NCBI GenBank assembly: GCA_005223375.1
Contig: RXOD01005884.1
Location: forward strand, 1 to 12,123
Reading direction: 5' to 3'
DNA from: Amoebophrya sp. AT5.2
Lineage: Eukaryota > Sar > Dinophyceae > Syndiniales > Amoebophryaceae
Length of the DNA: 12,123 bases
This document shows, piece by piece, positions 1 to 7,566 of the stretch (positions are counted from its first letter, which is position 1; every line of letters begins with the position of its first letter). The position numbers were made by a program, and so were the translations under genes. A model generated the notes under the pieces. It saw nothing but the letters and a program-made list of their open reading frames with translations. It was not told the origin of the DNA and did not search any database.

Positions 1-20
1 TTGTAAAATGACTAATACAG

Positions 21-2986
21 TAATGCGAGGCTCCGACGTGCGAAGAAGAAGTTCCACGAGCAGCAGCCGGGTGTGCAAGCGTTGCCAGCGGGGGCGCCAG
101 CAGGCGTGCTCTCTTCACGGGGGCCCGGCGCACGTGGCCGCGCTGCCTGGCCCGCTTCGCAAGTCGATAAGACCATGCAAATGCGATTGCCAGAAACCGC
201 TCGCGCTGTTCCCACTACATCAGACGAGAAAGAAAAGCAAGAAGATGATCCTCTCAAAGGATTCTTCGCCACCTCCGACGATGTTGACCCTACTAGGGCA
301 AAAATTGTATCGACTGTCGCCCCAGTCGGCCTCCAGCAGCTGTTCAATGTGACCGTGCGCGATTTCCTCCACGATATGAAGGGCGCGGCGATGAGGCAGT
401 CCTCCGCCAACGCCGTTGCAGCGAACAAGAACTGGGGCGTGTTCGACTTCTGCAACCAGTTTCTGCAGACGCGCGAAGCCCTCAGCGAGGCCACGGAGGT
501 CCTGCTGAAGCACTTGGCTGTGTTCCACAACGTCAAGCTGTGCGAGCTTCGGTTCTGTCCCGCACTGCACGTGGCGGGCGAGCTCACCGCCAGTGCTGCC
601 GTCGAGGCCGTGCTGGAGGGATTCGAGCGGGCCACGAGGCAAGTGGACATCGTCGGGGGCGTGATTGTTTGTGCGCTGCGGTCGTTTTCGAGAGAACACG
701 GCGTGGAAATGGCCGAGCTCGCGGGGAAGTACCTGCTGACGAAGCGACAGCCGGAATCTGCCATCTCCGGCCTGCTGCAGCCCGGGATACTGGAGGAAGC
801 CAGCGGGGATCGGACGGCCGCCGGAGGTAGACGTTTTCATGTTGTTCCTCCTTGCTTCGCCGTTCGTTGGAAAAAGTTAAAGTCTCTTAAAGTTTAAATA
901 ATAGCAGCTGACGCGAGTCGAAGTCGTGTCCAGCCCGCGCCTTACTCGGACTCCGGCTGTGACGGAGACGGTCGATTCGCTCCAGCGGAACCACGACCGC
1001 AACTGCCAAGATATCGCTTCGATGAATCTCGCTCATCAGGTTCATCAGGCCCGACGATTTCTACCCCCGTGAAGATTTCTCGCTCGGCCGGAGGTGCAGC
1101 GGACTCTCGTCGACAGCAGCAGCGGTTTTTCGACCGATCTCGGCGCCGGCTCCACGCGCAGTTGGGGGAGCGCATCAAACCCGGCGTGGTCGGTTTCGAC
1201 GTCGCGGGCGACGAAGGCAGCTATCCGATCTCGCTGCACGCCGTGGGGATCAAAAAAGCGTACGAGCTGGGCGTTCCGATCACGATCCACGCTGGCGAGT
1301 GGCCAGGTGTGAACGCGAAGAGAAGCTGCGCCTCGCTCTGTTTCGACAAAGAGTTCGAGGGCGACGGAAAGAAGTGGGCGGCGGCGAATGCTAGCGCCGC
1401 GAGAAGGGCATCCGGGACCGGGGAAGGGATTGGTGGTAGAAGTGGTACCGGTGAAGGACTGCCGCTGCAGAGTCCAGGACCTCCCGGAGGAGCAGGCGCG
1501 GCCGCGGGCGGAGGGGACCTCGCGTTGGATGTTTTCGGCAGCCTGTTCGAGGATGCGGCACCGGGCGTAGCTGGGGAGCATTCCGCCCCCGACGGCGCGG
1601 CGTCCTCGCCCCCCGCGAAGCGGGCGCGTGTCGACGCGACTTCTGATGCACCAGACAGCGCCGCGGGGGGGCGCACGACCGGGATAGGAAGAACCCCAGC
1701 AACACGACAGGCAGCTCCTTTGAGCCCTGGCCCTCCGTCTCCTCCTCCGACAGATAATATCAAAACTCGCAGCCTGATGCGGCAGCAGATAGACCTCATC
1801 CGGAACACGAACGAGCACGCGCAGTGGGTGTGGCAACAGTTTAGGACTTACGAGCGTTTCGAAAACATGTTCATGATTCCTCAGCGCCTGGGGCACGGAT
1901 GTCAGCTCGCTGGGGACGGCCGTTTCATGGCGGCGGTTTTCTCCAACGACGTGACAGTGGAGTGCTGCCTGACGAGCAACGTGGGCTGGAAAATCAAATC
2001 GTACCGGGACCACCCAGTCAAAAAATTGCTGCTCAATGGAGTGAAGGTACTACACGTACAAACAAAAACAACAGCTTGTTGAAGTTGAATGAAGTTGATA
2101 ATGACGAGTACTTTACACAAAAGAGAAATACAAATTCCAGGTCTGCCTGAACAGCGACAACCTTCTGCTGTCGGGCGATAAGGTTCGCCGCGCGCACCCA
2201 ACGGGCGAGGTCATGCACTTCCTAGAGGATGTCTGCGGGTGGTACAAGGCAACATCGGAAGATTCCCACAGGAGTGGTCCCACCATTCTTCCCGACGACA
2301 AAAAACTAAAGCCAAGTCGCGTCGGAACGCCGGCCCCGGCCTCGTCAGTCGCCAGCCGACCCGCATCAAAACTCCAGAAGAAAAGACGAGCCGCAGCGCA
2401 ATCTTCAGCAACGGCACAGCAGCCGGAACCGGAGCCGCGGCCAGGAGGAGGTAGCCGCGTCGTCGTGCCCACGCAGCCGTTGTTTGGAACGACAGGAGCA
2501 GAACTTGTGCAGCGAAAGAACGTCAACTATGAAGTCTTGAACATGAACGACGGACCTGCGCGTGCCGGGGCTGAAGATTCCTCTACCGCCGGGGCCAGAG
2601 GAAACGCAGCCGCAACTTCCACTGTGGGCGCTATCCACTTTCCGCACGTCCGGCTGAGGGCACAGCGCGTGGATGCGGGCGGTGATTTCCCGCGGCCCGA
2701 GCTTCCTCTCAGACGAGAATGCGACATCGAGATTCAAACCGTGCGAGAAGTTTTGACGAGGAATGGAGTCAACGCCAGTTTTTTTCTCCGCTTGGTGCAG
2801 GAAAACGACGCTTACAGTCTTCGGACGAAAAAACTGGCATCCGACTGGAAGGCTGCGTTCCAGGAGGAAGCAGATGCATGCTTCGGCCGGTGCTTTGGTA
2901 TCCCAGCCCCCGGACGCGGACCCGCCGCGAGGCCGGCGATTCCGGAGCGCGTTGCTCCCGCAACGGCTCTCGCGGTGAAGCAGTAA
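21..2986 (+). CDS. ADA: Adenosine deaminase-family protein with low-complexity insertions, three visible exons, 5' partial
   Basis: Zinc-dependent purine deaminase (adenosine to inosine, purine salvage), probably cytosolic. Exons are 21-826, 908-2046 and 2141-2986 (stop TAA), giving about 929 visible residues. Family signatures occur in order: a helix with CELRFCP (near 541-561), GVVGFDVAGDE (ending 1215), TIHAGE (zinc His codon 1288, catalytic Glu 1297), RLGHG (catalytic His 1894), CLTSN (1966-1980) and NSDN (zinc-ligand Asp codon 2156). The DN form of the last motif also occurs in bacterial members. The N-terminal HxH zinc motif is absent, so at least one exon must lie upstream; position 21 follows an ACTAATACAG acceptor-like stretch. 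Family members are near 350 residues; the excess is low-complexity sequence at about 22-290, 745-1170, 1309-1790 and 2250-2700. Family assignment is strong. Adenosine versus N6-methyl-AMP as substrate cannot be decided, and the true start is outside the window. Confidence 0.88.
827..907 (+). other. Intron 1 (visible) of the adenosine deaminase gene
   Basis: An 81-nt phase-1 GT-AG intron with donor GTAGAC and acceptor ATAGCAG. It becomes AT-rich toward its 3' end and holds the in-frame stop that closes the first exon's frame. Joining G826 to C908 restores one frame that stays open from 908 to the next donor at 2047. An alternative acceptor at 1093 would also keep frame, because it skips exactly 186 nt, but it discards open coding sequence. 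Confidence 0.75.
2047..2140 (+). other. Intron 2 (visible) of the adenosine deaminase gene
   Basis: A 94-nt phase-0 GT-AG intron, GTACTAC to AAATTCCAG. It interrupts the conserved strand before the zinc-ligand Asp: the flanking codons read GVK and VCLNSDN, which join without a gap as in other adenosine deaminases. The intron is AT-rich and has stops in the upstream frame. Confidence 0.9.
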
Positions 2987-3180
2987 AACGAACGAGATAA
3001 AAGAGGATAAGTTTAAGTAACTTTCTCAAGCGGAGATGTGTGTAGCGCTCTCCTCTGCTGGTCCTGGTACAGCTACAGCACTCCGCCGTAGGGTAGCCTC
3101 CAGGAATTTTCAAGTTGAATTGCCTGTGGAAAATTTTTGAAGAATGACCTTCCTTGCACTCCACTCGTATCTATTGATTT

Positions 3181-3277
3181 TGTATCTATTGGCAGAGGCG
3201 CCGCCTCCGTATTCTAGTACGGGGCCGCTGCGGTGGCTGCCAAAACTATGTTTTTGATGTATCTATTGGCAGAGGCG
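3181..3277 (+). repeat. Direct repeat of 20 bp (3181-3200 and 3258-3277)
   Basis: The sequence tgtatctattggcagaggcg occurs twice exactly, 77 bp apart start to start. A third partial copy, gtatctattg, lies at 3167-3176, just upstream of the first. The first full copy runs into a GC-rich near-palindrome (ggcgccgcctcc). The function is unknown; it could be a mobile-element end or a degenerate tandem array. Confidence 0.8.
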
Positions 3278-3469
3278 GAGTTGGCATGGACCATCGACGT
3301 GGACGTGCAGGTGGATAATCATAGCTAATGTAGTACGAGAACGAGCTTGAAAAGATCAAGAAGAAGTAAAAAGATGATCTTGCAAGAGACGCTGAAGCGA
3401 ACAAATTTTCGATACAGCGCGGGCCCAAAAGGGCTACGGACATGTTTTGCGCGCGGGTTTTGAAGATTC

Positions 3470-3486
3470 TTCATCAACGTGATGAA
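3470..3486. repeat. Perfect 7-bp inverted repeat with 3-nt loop
   Basis: TTCATCA-ACG-TGATGAA. It lies in the spacer about 480 bp past the deaminase stop. It has no U tract and is not a bacterial-type terminator. Its role is unknown. Confidence 0.6.
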
Positions 3487-3717
3487 CTAAGCTTCATGAT
3501 TGAGCTAGACGATGACGAGATCTAGAACAAGGTAGAAGACTAGAACAGGGAGCGCCATGTCAAATGAGGGAACTTCATGAATAGTGACTGAAAAAGCATG
3601 AGCAAGACAAGAAGCGGATGAATTGGGGCGGCCCAGCGAAATTCGTTGTTGTAGTTGCCCCACTGGGACTGGCCACTGGCACTGCGCCATTTCGCTCCAC
3701 TTGCTGAGGTACAACAA

Positions 3718-3733
3718 GCAAGCATGTGCTTGC
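3718..3733. repeat. Perfect 7-bp inverted repeat with 2-nt centre
   Basis: GCAAGCA-TG-TGCTTGC in the deaminase-transporter spacer. It could be a dimeric protein-binding site or chance; nothing in the surroundings decides. Confidence 0.5.
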
Positions 3734-4144
3734 CCCCCGGTTCAGCTCGTGACATAGCAGTTTTCTTTTTGCGTCGCTTTCGTTTCTGTAGTACCAGCCG
3801 CGTCGTCCTCCTTCTCGCAGTCGTAGCGGACTCGTCATTGAAAAGGTTGAGGCACTTCTACACTGAGCACAAAAAAAAATGCAATCATTTATCTCACCCG
3901 ACCGCGCATTATTTAATTTGAGATTGCTTGGCTGGATTGGGTTGCTTTATAAGAAACCCGCTCGCACGATGGAGCATAGTTTTTCGAAAGAAAAAATCTT
4001 ATGATACAAGGGCGAACTAAAAAAAAAATAGGTTTTCATCGTTGGTGTGACTCCGTTTGCGCGTGTTGTAGTTGTTCTTGTTCTTGATCTTTAGTTGCCC
4101 AGCATCAATCAGTACCAGAATCAGTGTACCAACACAAAGCTGAT

Positions 4145-4169
4145 AGCTCGACCTCGAGCTGGAGCTCGA
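4145..4169. promoter_or_regulatory. AGCTCGA cluster with palindrome upstream of the transporter gene
   Basis: AGCTCGA occurs at 4145-4151, then a perfect palindrome TCGAGCT-GG-AGCTCGA at 4154-4169. Three copies of the same heptamer, counting both strands, lie about 150 bp before the transporter ATG. The position suits a promoter element, but no known factor is implied. Confidence 0.25.
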
Positions 4170-4319
4170 TCAAGCATGAGCATAGCCATCGATCGACCAC
4201 ATCGGCATTTTCGTCGTGCGCAGCTAAATGATTAGAGCTGCATGATATAATCAATCTGCATGTTGATGAGCACCACGGTGGTCTTGGTCACGGAAACAAA
4301 TATCAAGCGCGGATGTTGA

Positions 4320-5976
4320 ATGGATACCAATAAGCTCCGATCGCGACGCGGCGCCGCACCGGCAGCGAAGGGCGGTCCATCTGCTTCGTCCTCTTCCAGC
4401 GCCTCATCCTCGACGACCGCCGGCGGGGGCACTAAGACCAGAAACAAAACGCCGTCAAGAGGAGGATCTTCATCAAACAGCCGGAGGACAAGTCTAAATC
4501 GGTCGTCCGGCGGACGAGGTGCTGCTGCAGGAGCTTCATCCACGAGTAAAAGTAACATGAAAAGCGCAGCACCAGCTGCGGTGGGTTCCTCTTCCTACGC
4601 GGACGACCCGAACGCGAACAATGCGGACGAGGAGGCGGGCGAGCTCTCGACCTTGAACGCAGAGTCTGCTGCAGCGAACAAGGCCGCAGGGGGACGACCC
4701 GGGGGAGGAATCGCACAAAACGGTAGCGCTAGTGGAGGCGGAGAGCAAACGAAGGATGCAGAGCAAGAAGCCCCACCATCGATGCTCGCCATCGTGGCGT
4801 CGATGTTTCTGAATTTCTGGAGCGCCGTGGGGATTATTTGGTGCAACAAGTGGATCATGAACCACGGGTGGCGATGGGCCACCATGCTTACCTGGATGCA
4901 CTTCGTGGCGTCCTTCGTCGGACTCGAAGTCTCGTGGAGGTACGACGCGATGGATCCCTAGCCCTACGTAAGTCTAGCTAACAAGTGATCTTCATCTTCG
5001 CTTCCGACACGACTTCTCACTCGCATCACTGAACATCAACATGAATATTTTTTCGAATCCAATCGGACCGCACCATCGGGCAGGCATCTCCGCCTTTTCG
5101 AGCCCAAGCCCACTTCCAAGCGCAGTATTATCCCGCTCTGCACGTCTTTCATCGCGTTTGTGGTTTTCAACAACCTCTCGCTTCAGTTCAACACGGTCGG
5201 CATCTACCAACTGCTGAAGGTGTTGATGACCCCCGTCGTCGTGTCCCTCCAGTTCTGCATGCACGGCACGCTCCTCACCTTCTGGCAGAGAATATCTCTC
5301 GTCCCCATCTGCGTCGGCGTCGCGATGGCCACGGTTTCCTCGCTGGAGGTGAACGGCTTTCTCGGGCTGTTTTTCGGCGCCATGGGCATTTTCTCCACCT
5401 CGCTGTACCAGATCTGGGTGAAGAGCAAGCAGGGAGAGCTGCAGCTGAACCCGTTCCAGCTGCTGCACCACCAGAGCTACCTGAGCATGATCATGCTCGC
5501 GCCACTGGCATTCCTTGTCGATCGAGATTTGATCCTCTGCTTGGTACCGGATCTTGGGGCTTTCGGGATGGCGAACACGATAGAAGAGGACGCGAAATGC
5601 ATCACCAATGTCGTGGTGCCGCTCAGTATCATTCAACAACGATTGTTAGTTTATTGATTGTAGTTTTGGCAAATCCATGATGAGTTGACACCCAAACCCA
5701 GTGAACGGACGCTAAAATGAACCCTACCCAGATGACCCCGTGTTCCTCCTCGGGGTGTTCACATCCTGCTTTCTCGCCTACCTGGTGAACCTTTCGACTT
5801 TTCTGGTGATCGGCAAGACGTCGCCCGTTTCCTACCAGGTCCTCGGCCACTCGAAGCTCTTTGTCATCATGCTTTCCGCCTTCCTCATGTTCGGCGACGT
5901 GCCCTCAGCACAAAACATTCTAGGCTGCGCGCTGGCGCTAGCAGGCATATTTTGGTACACCTGGCTGAAAATGTGA
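4320..5976 (+). CDS. SLC35E3-like nucleotide-sugar / TPT-family transporter, three exons
   Basis: Integral membrane transporter of the drug/metabolite superfamily, expected in Golgi or ER. Exons are 4320-4939, 5084-5625 and 5732-5976 (stop TGA), giving 468 residues. The ATG at 4320 directly follows an in-frame TGA. Residues 1-154 are a Ser/Gly/Ala-rich disordered extension that typical relatives of about 310-350 residues lack. The membrane core starts near residue 155 (MLAIVASMFLNFWSAVGIIW). Family-typical stretches follow: LFEPK, FVVFNNLSLQFNTVGIYQLL, GAMGIFSTSLYQIWVKSKQ, LAYLVNLSTFLVIGKTSPVS and YQVLGHSKLFVIM. About ten hydrophobic helices are visible. The resemblance to SLC35E3 and plant UDP-sugar transporters runs through all three exons, which supports the splice model. 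Substrate is not inferable. The loop before the last intron is somewhat longer than usual. Confidence 0.88.
4940..5083 (+). other. Intron 1 of the transporter gene
   Basis: A 144-nt phase-2 GT-AG intron, GTACGAC to CGGGCAG. Exons flank it with AG at the end and G at the start, rebuilding an Arg codon and giving SWRHLRLFEPKPTSKR, which lines up with the first cytosolic loop of SLC35E3 relatives. A textbook donor GTAAGT at 4968 lies inside but cannot be used, because in-frame TAG at 4959 precedes it. Confidence 0.8.
5626..5731 (+). other. Intron 2 of the transporter gene
   Basis: A 106-nt phase-1 GT-AG intron, GTATCATT to CTACCCAG, with a GCTAAAAT stretch shortly before the acceptor that could be a branch site. 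The acceptor at 5731 fixes the phase of exon 3; among nearby GTs only 5626 restores the frame, joining VVVPL to NDPVFLLGVF. The upstream GT at 5544 is in the wrong phase. Confidence 0.7.
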
Positions 5977-6586
5977 GGACTGCGGGGGTGCTGGTGTGCT
6001 GCTGTTGCTGCTGCTGAAATGAGGAGCTCTCCGATCAGGGAAATGAAGCTGCAGCTGCTGTCGTGCTCCTCACTAAAAAAACATCCGATCACTTTCACTC
6101 TTCTTCGGCATCTTTGGCTCCTGCGCTACATCCTCGTCGTGTATCGTATTTGTACTTAACCTGGAACGACAAACAAACTACGTTGAAGTGCCTATACGTA
6201 CCCTCCGAGCCCTGCAGCTCATTGGCGTCGAGCGAGCTGTTCGTGAAGGTCACCGCGGATGAGGCTCGCCATGAAATCAAAAGGAAAAAAGAAATGCACA
6301 CTTACACAGACACGACAGAGACAGAGTGCACGGCGGAGTGATGGTCGCGGTCGTCGCGTCGATTTCGAATGAGCTTCAGCATCGAGATGGACGAGAGTCG
6401 CGTAGCTAGCACAACTCGACATATAAAATTTACAGTTACGCGTCCTCTTTGTCCGGTCACGACAGTCACTTTCGTCGTGAAGATCATACTAGATAGGTGC
6501 TAGAAGGAATCGGCACGCAGAAGCATAGGCTTACGCTTAGGCACGAAAGCCGAAGCCGCGAGCTGCCTCAAGGAAACTCCAGAACG
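5977..6586. other. Intergenic spacer between transporter and His-rich gene
   Basis: About 610 bp with no supportable gene. It starts with a CTG-rich stretch (about 5987-6016). A TATAAAA at 6422-6428, about 160 bp before the next ATG, could be a core promoter element, but AAATTTACAG ending at 6435 could equally be a splice acceptor of a 5' UTR intron. Open frames here are under 100 codons and show no family signature. Confidence 0.5.
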
Positions 6587-7078
6587 ATGGCGACGGAATC
6601 GCAACCGGACGCGGCGGCGGTGGCTGACACCTCTCCGCAGGTACCCGCCGCTCCGCAGGGACCTCCGCCCAAGCCGCTGTTCCGGTACGAAACCACTTTT
6701 GCCGAAGACATGTTTTTCTGCTGCAGGACAGAGCCTCCGCCGATGTATTCCGACGTCGTGGGTCGGGGAATTCTCGCCGGCGAGCCCGTGGTTGCGCTGG
6801 AGGATCTGCTGAAGGCGAAGCACGGCGTAGATAACGTGAAGCCGGCCGCGGTTCCGGATCCGGCATCGCCAGGAGGTGGGGCCGCGGGCGCCGCAGGTGG
6901 CAAGGGAGGGCACCACCACCATCACCACAAGCACGAGAACGCCGCGGGCCAAGCCGAGCAGGAGAAAGAGAAAGAGAAACACCACCATCACCACAAGCAC
7001 GAGAACGCCGCGGGCCAGCTGGAGCAAGAGAAAGAGAAAGAGAAGCACCACCACCACCATCATCACCATGACAAGTGA
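6587..7078 (+). CDS. Small protein with C-terminal His-rich tandem repeats, function unknown
   Basis: Single open frame of 163 residues from the first ATG (MATESQPDAAAV) to TGA. I do not recognise a family. Residues 1-35 are Ala/Pro-rich. Residues 36-85 look like the folded part (FRYETTFAEDMFFCCRTEPP, then SDVVGRGILAGEPVVALEDLL) and include a Cys pair. A Gly/Ala/Pro linker follows, then from residue 109 two near-identical repeats: six His plus KHENAAGQAEQEKEKEK (6911-6979), then five His plus the same unit with one Ala-to-Leu change (6980-7045). A final run of eight His and DK closes the protein. Such His clusters can bind Zn, Ni or Cu, so metal binding or buffering is an inference. There is no signal peptide or membrane segment. 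The frame could be extended upstream only by non-ATG codons. Confidence 0.65.
   Translation: MATESQPDAAAVADTSPQVPAAPQGPPPKPLFRYETTFAEDMFFCCRTEPPPMYSDVVGRGILAGEPVVALEDLLKAKHGVDNVKPAAVPDPASPGGGAAGAAGGKGGHHHHHHKHENAAGQAEQEKEKEKHHHHHKHENAAGQLEQEKEKEKHHHHHHHHDK
6911..7075 (+). repeat. In-frame tandem repeat encoding His run plus KHENAAGQ(A/L)EQ(EK)n
   Basis: Two units of 69 and 66 nt, nearly identical at the base level, followed by a partial unit of eight His codons. CAC and CAT codons are mixed within the His runs, so these are not simple trinucleotide slippage products; the larger unit looks like a recent tandem duplication. Confidence 0.85.
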
Positions 7079-7079
7079 T

Positions 7080-7566
7080 ATGAAGGAGATGAACCCTGGT
7101 GGAAGTAGAAGGCTTAGGCTTTCACTTTCTTTTCTTGCCTTCGTGGGGAATGCAAATGCGGGATCGATTGTGCCACACGCCGTCGCGGGTAAGTAACAAG
7201 AGGGACGGAGGTAGCGCTAGCGGCGGCACGTAGAAACGAGGAAGAGCGTCGAAATAAATATTGTCGGGGAAGTGGACGTCGTGCGGCAGGAGCAGAACAA
7301 AATCAAAGCACCTGACGAGAAGCGAGACGCCTGGGATTACGGCACAGGAGACATGCAGAGAGATCAATCTGGATCATCGAGGACACGACGTTCCAAGAAT
7401 GTATGTCGGTCCAACAGTGCCTTGTTTTGTATCAAAAACAAAAAGCAATATACAACTATACTTAGCTAGCAATAAATTTAGTTTGCAGAAGTGTGATCTT
7501 GATGCAGTCGTGTATGATGATGAAGTAGAAGATCCGCCGGCACATGCATCACTGTTTCTCGTCTGA
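7080..7566 (+). CDS. Predicted small, possibly secreted protein, three exons, function unknown
   Basis: Proposed exons are 7080-7188, 7273-7400 and 7489-7566 (stop TGA), giving 104 residues. I recognise no family. Exon 1 encodes a signal-peptide-like start: positive RRLR, a hydrophobic SLSFLAFVG and a small-residue site ANA before GS. It ends at GTAAGT, a perfect donor. Exon 2 encodes the charged stretch DVVRQEQNKIKAPDEKRDAW and ends at GTATGT. Exon 3 follows TTTGCAG and encodes an acidic tail (CDLDAVVYDDEVEDPP). Phases agree at both junctions (1 and 0). The ATG lies one base after the His-rich gene's TGA, leaving almost no 5' UTR; a second ATG is at 7089. That is odd unless the transcript is dicistronic or trans-spliced. 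An alternative acceptor at 7233 also keeps frame. No single open frame covers this gene. Confidence 0.4.
7189..7272 (+). other. Predicted intron 1 of the small secreted-protein gene
   Basis: 84 nt, GTAAGTAAC to GTCGGGGAAG, phase 1. The donor is ideal. The acceptor is weaker, with no pyrimidine tract, and an alternative AG at 7233 (a 45-nt intron) also keeps the frame. Confidence 0.4.
7401..7488 (+). other. Predicted intron 2 of the small secreted-protein gene
   Basis: 88 nt, phase 0, GTATGTCGG to AATTTAGTTTGCAG. It is strongly AT-rich between two GC-richer segments, with good donor and acceptor, and its size matches the confident introns in this window. This is the best single piece of evidence for a gene here. 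Confidence 0.6.

Larger units (their letters stand above)
2987..4319. other. Intergenic spacer, no supportable gene
   Basis: This 1.3-kb stretch separates the deaminase stop from the transporter start and should hold the 3' UTR of the first gene and the promoter and 5' UTR of the second. It is AT-richer than the flanking coding DNA, with A runs near 3881 and 4020. Open frames on either strand are under 110 codons and show no recognisable family. It contains a duplicated 20-mer and three perfect short inverted repeats, listed separately. I see no tRNA, rRNA or clear TATA element. Confidence 0.6.

Noticed and set aside
12..764. Minus-strand frame of 250 codons opposite the deaminase
   Set aside because: It lies antisense to an exon with clear family similarity; high GC makes antisense frames open by default, and the product has no recognisable feature.
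1221..1808. Minus-strand Pro/Ser-rich frame of 195 codons
   Set aside because: Mirror of the low-complexity insert in the deaminase; composition explains it.
3655..3921. Plus-strand frame of 88 codons in the spacer
   Set aside because: No family signature, no start context, low-GC stretch with A run, and no splice partner.
4968..4973. Perfect donor GTAAGT in the transporter gene
   Set aside because: In-frame TAG at 4959 comes before it and the transporter reading needs the donor at 4940.
4992..5639. Minus-strand frame of 215 codons
   Set aside because: Antisense to transporter exon 2, whose sense translation matches the SLC35E3 family throughout.
6500..7069. Minus-strand frame that looks like a membrane protein
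   Set aside because: Its Val/Met/Leu runs are only the complement of the CAC/CAT and GAG/AAA runs of the His-rich gene.
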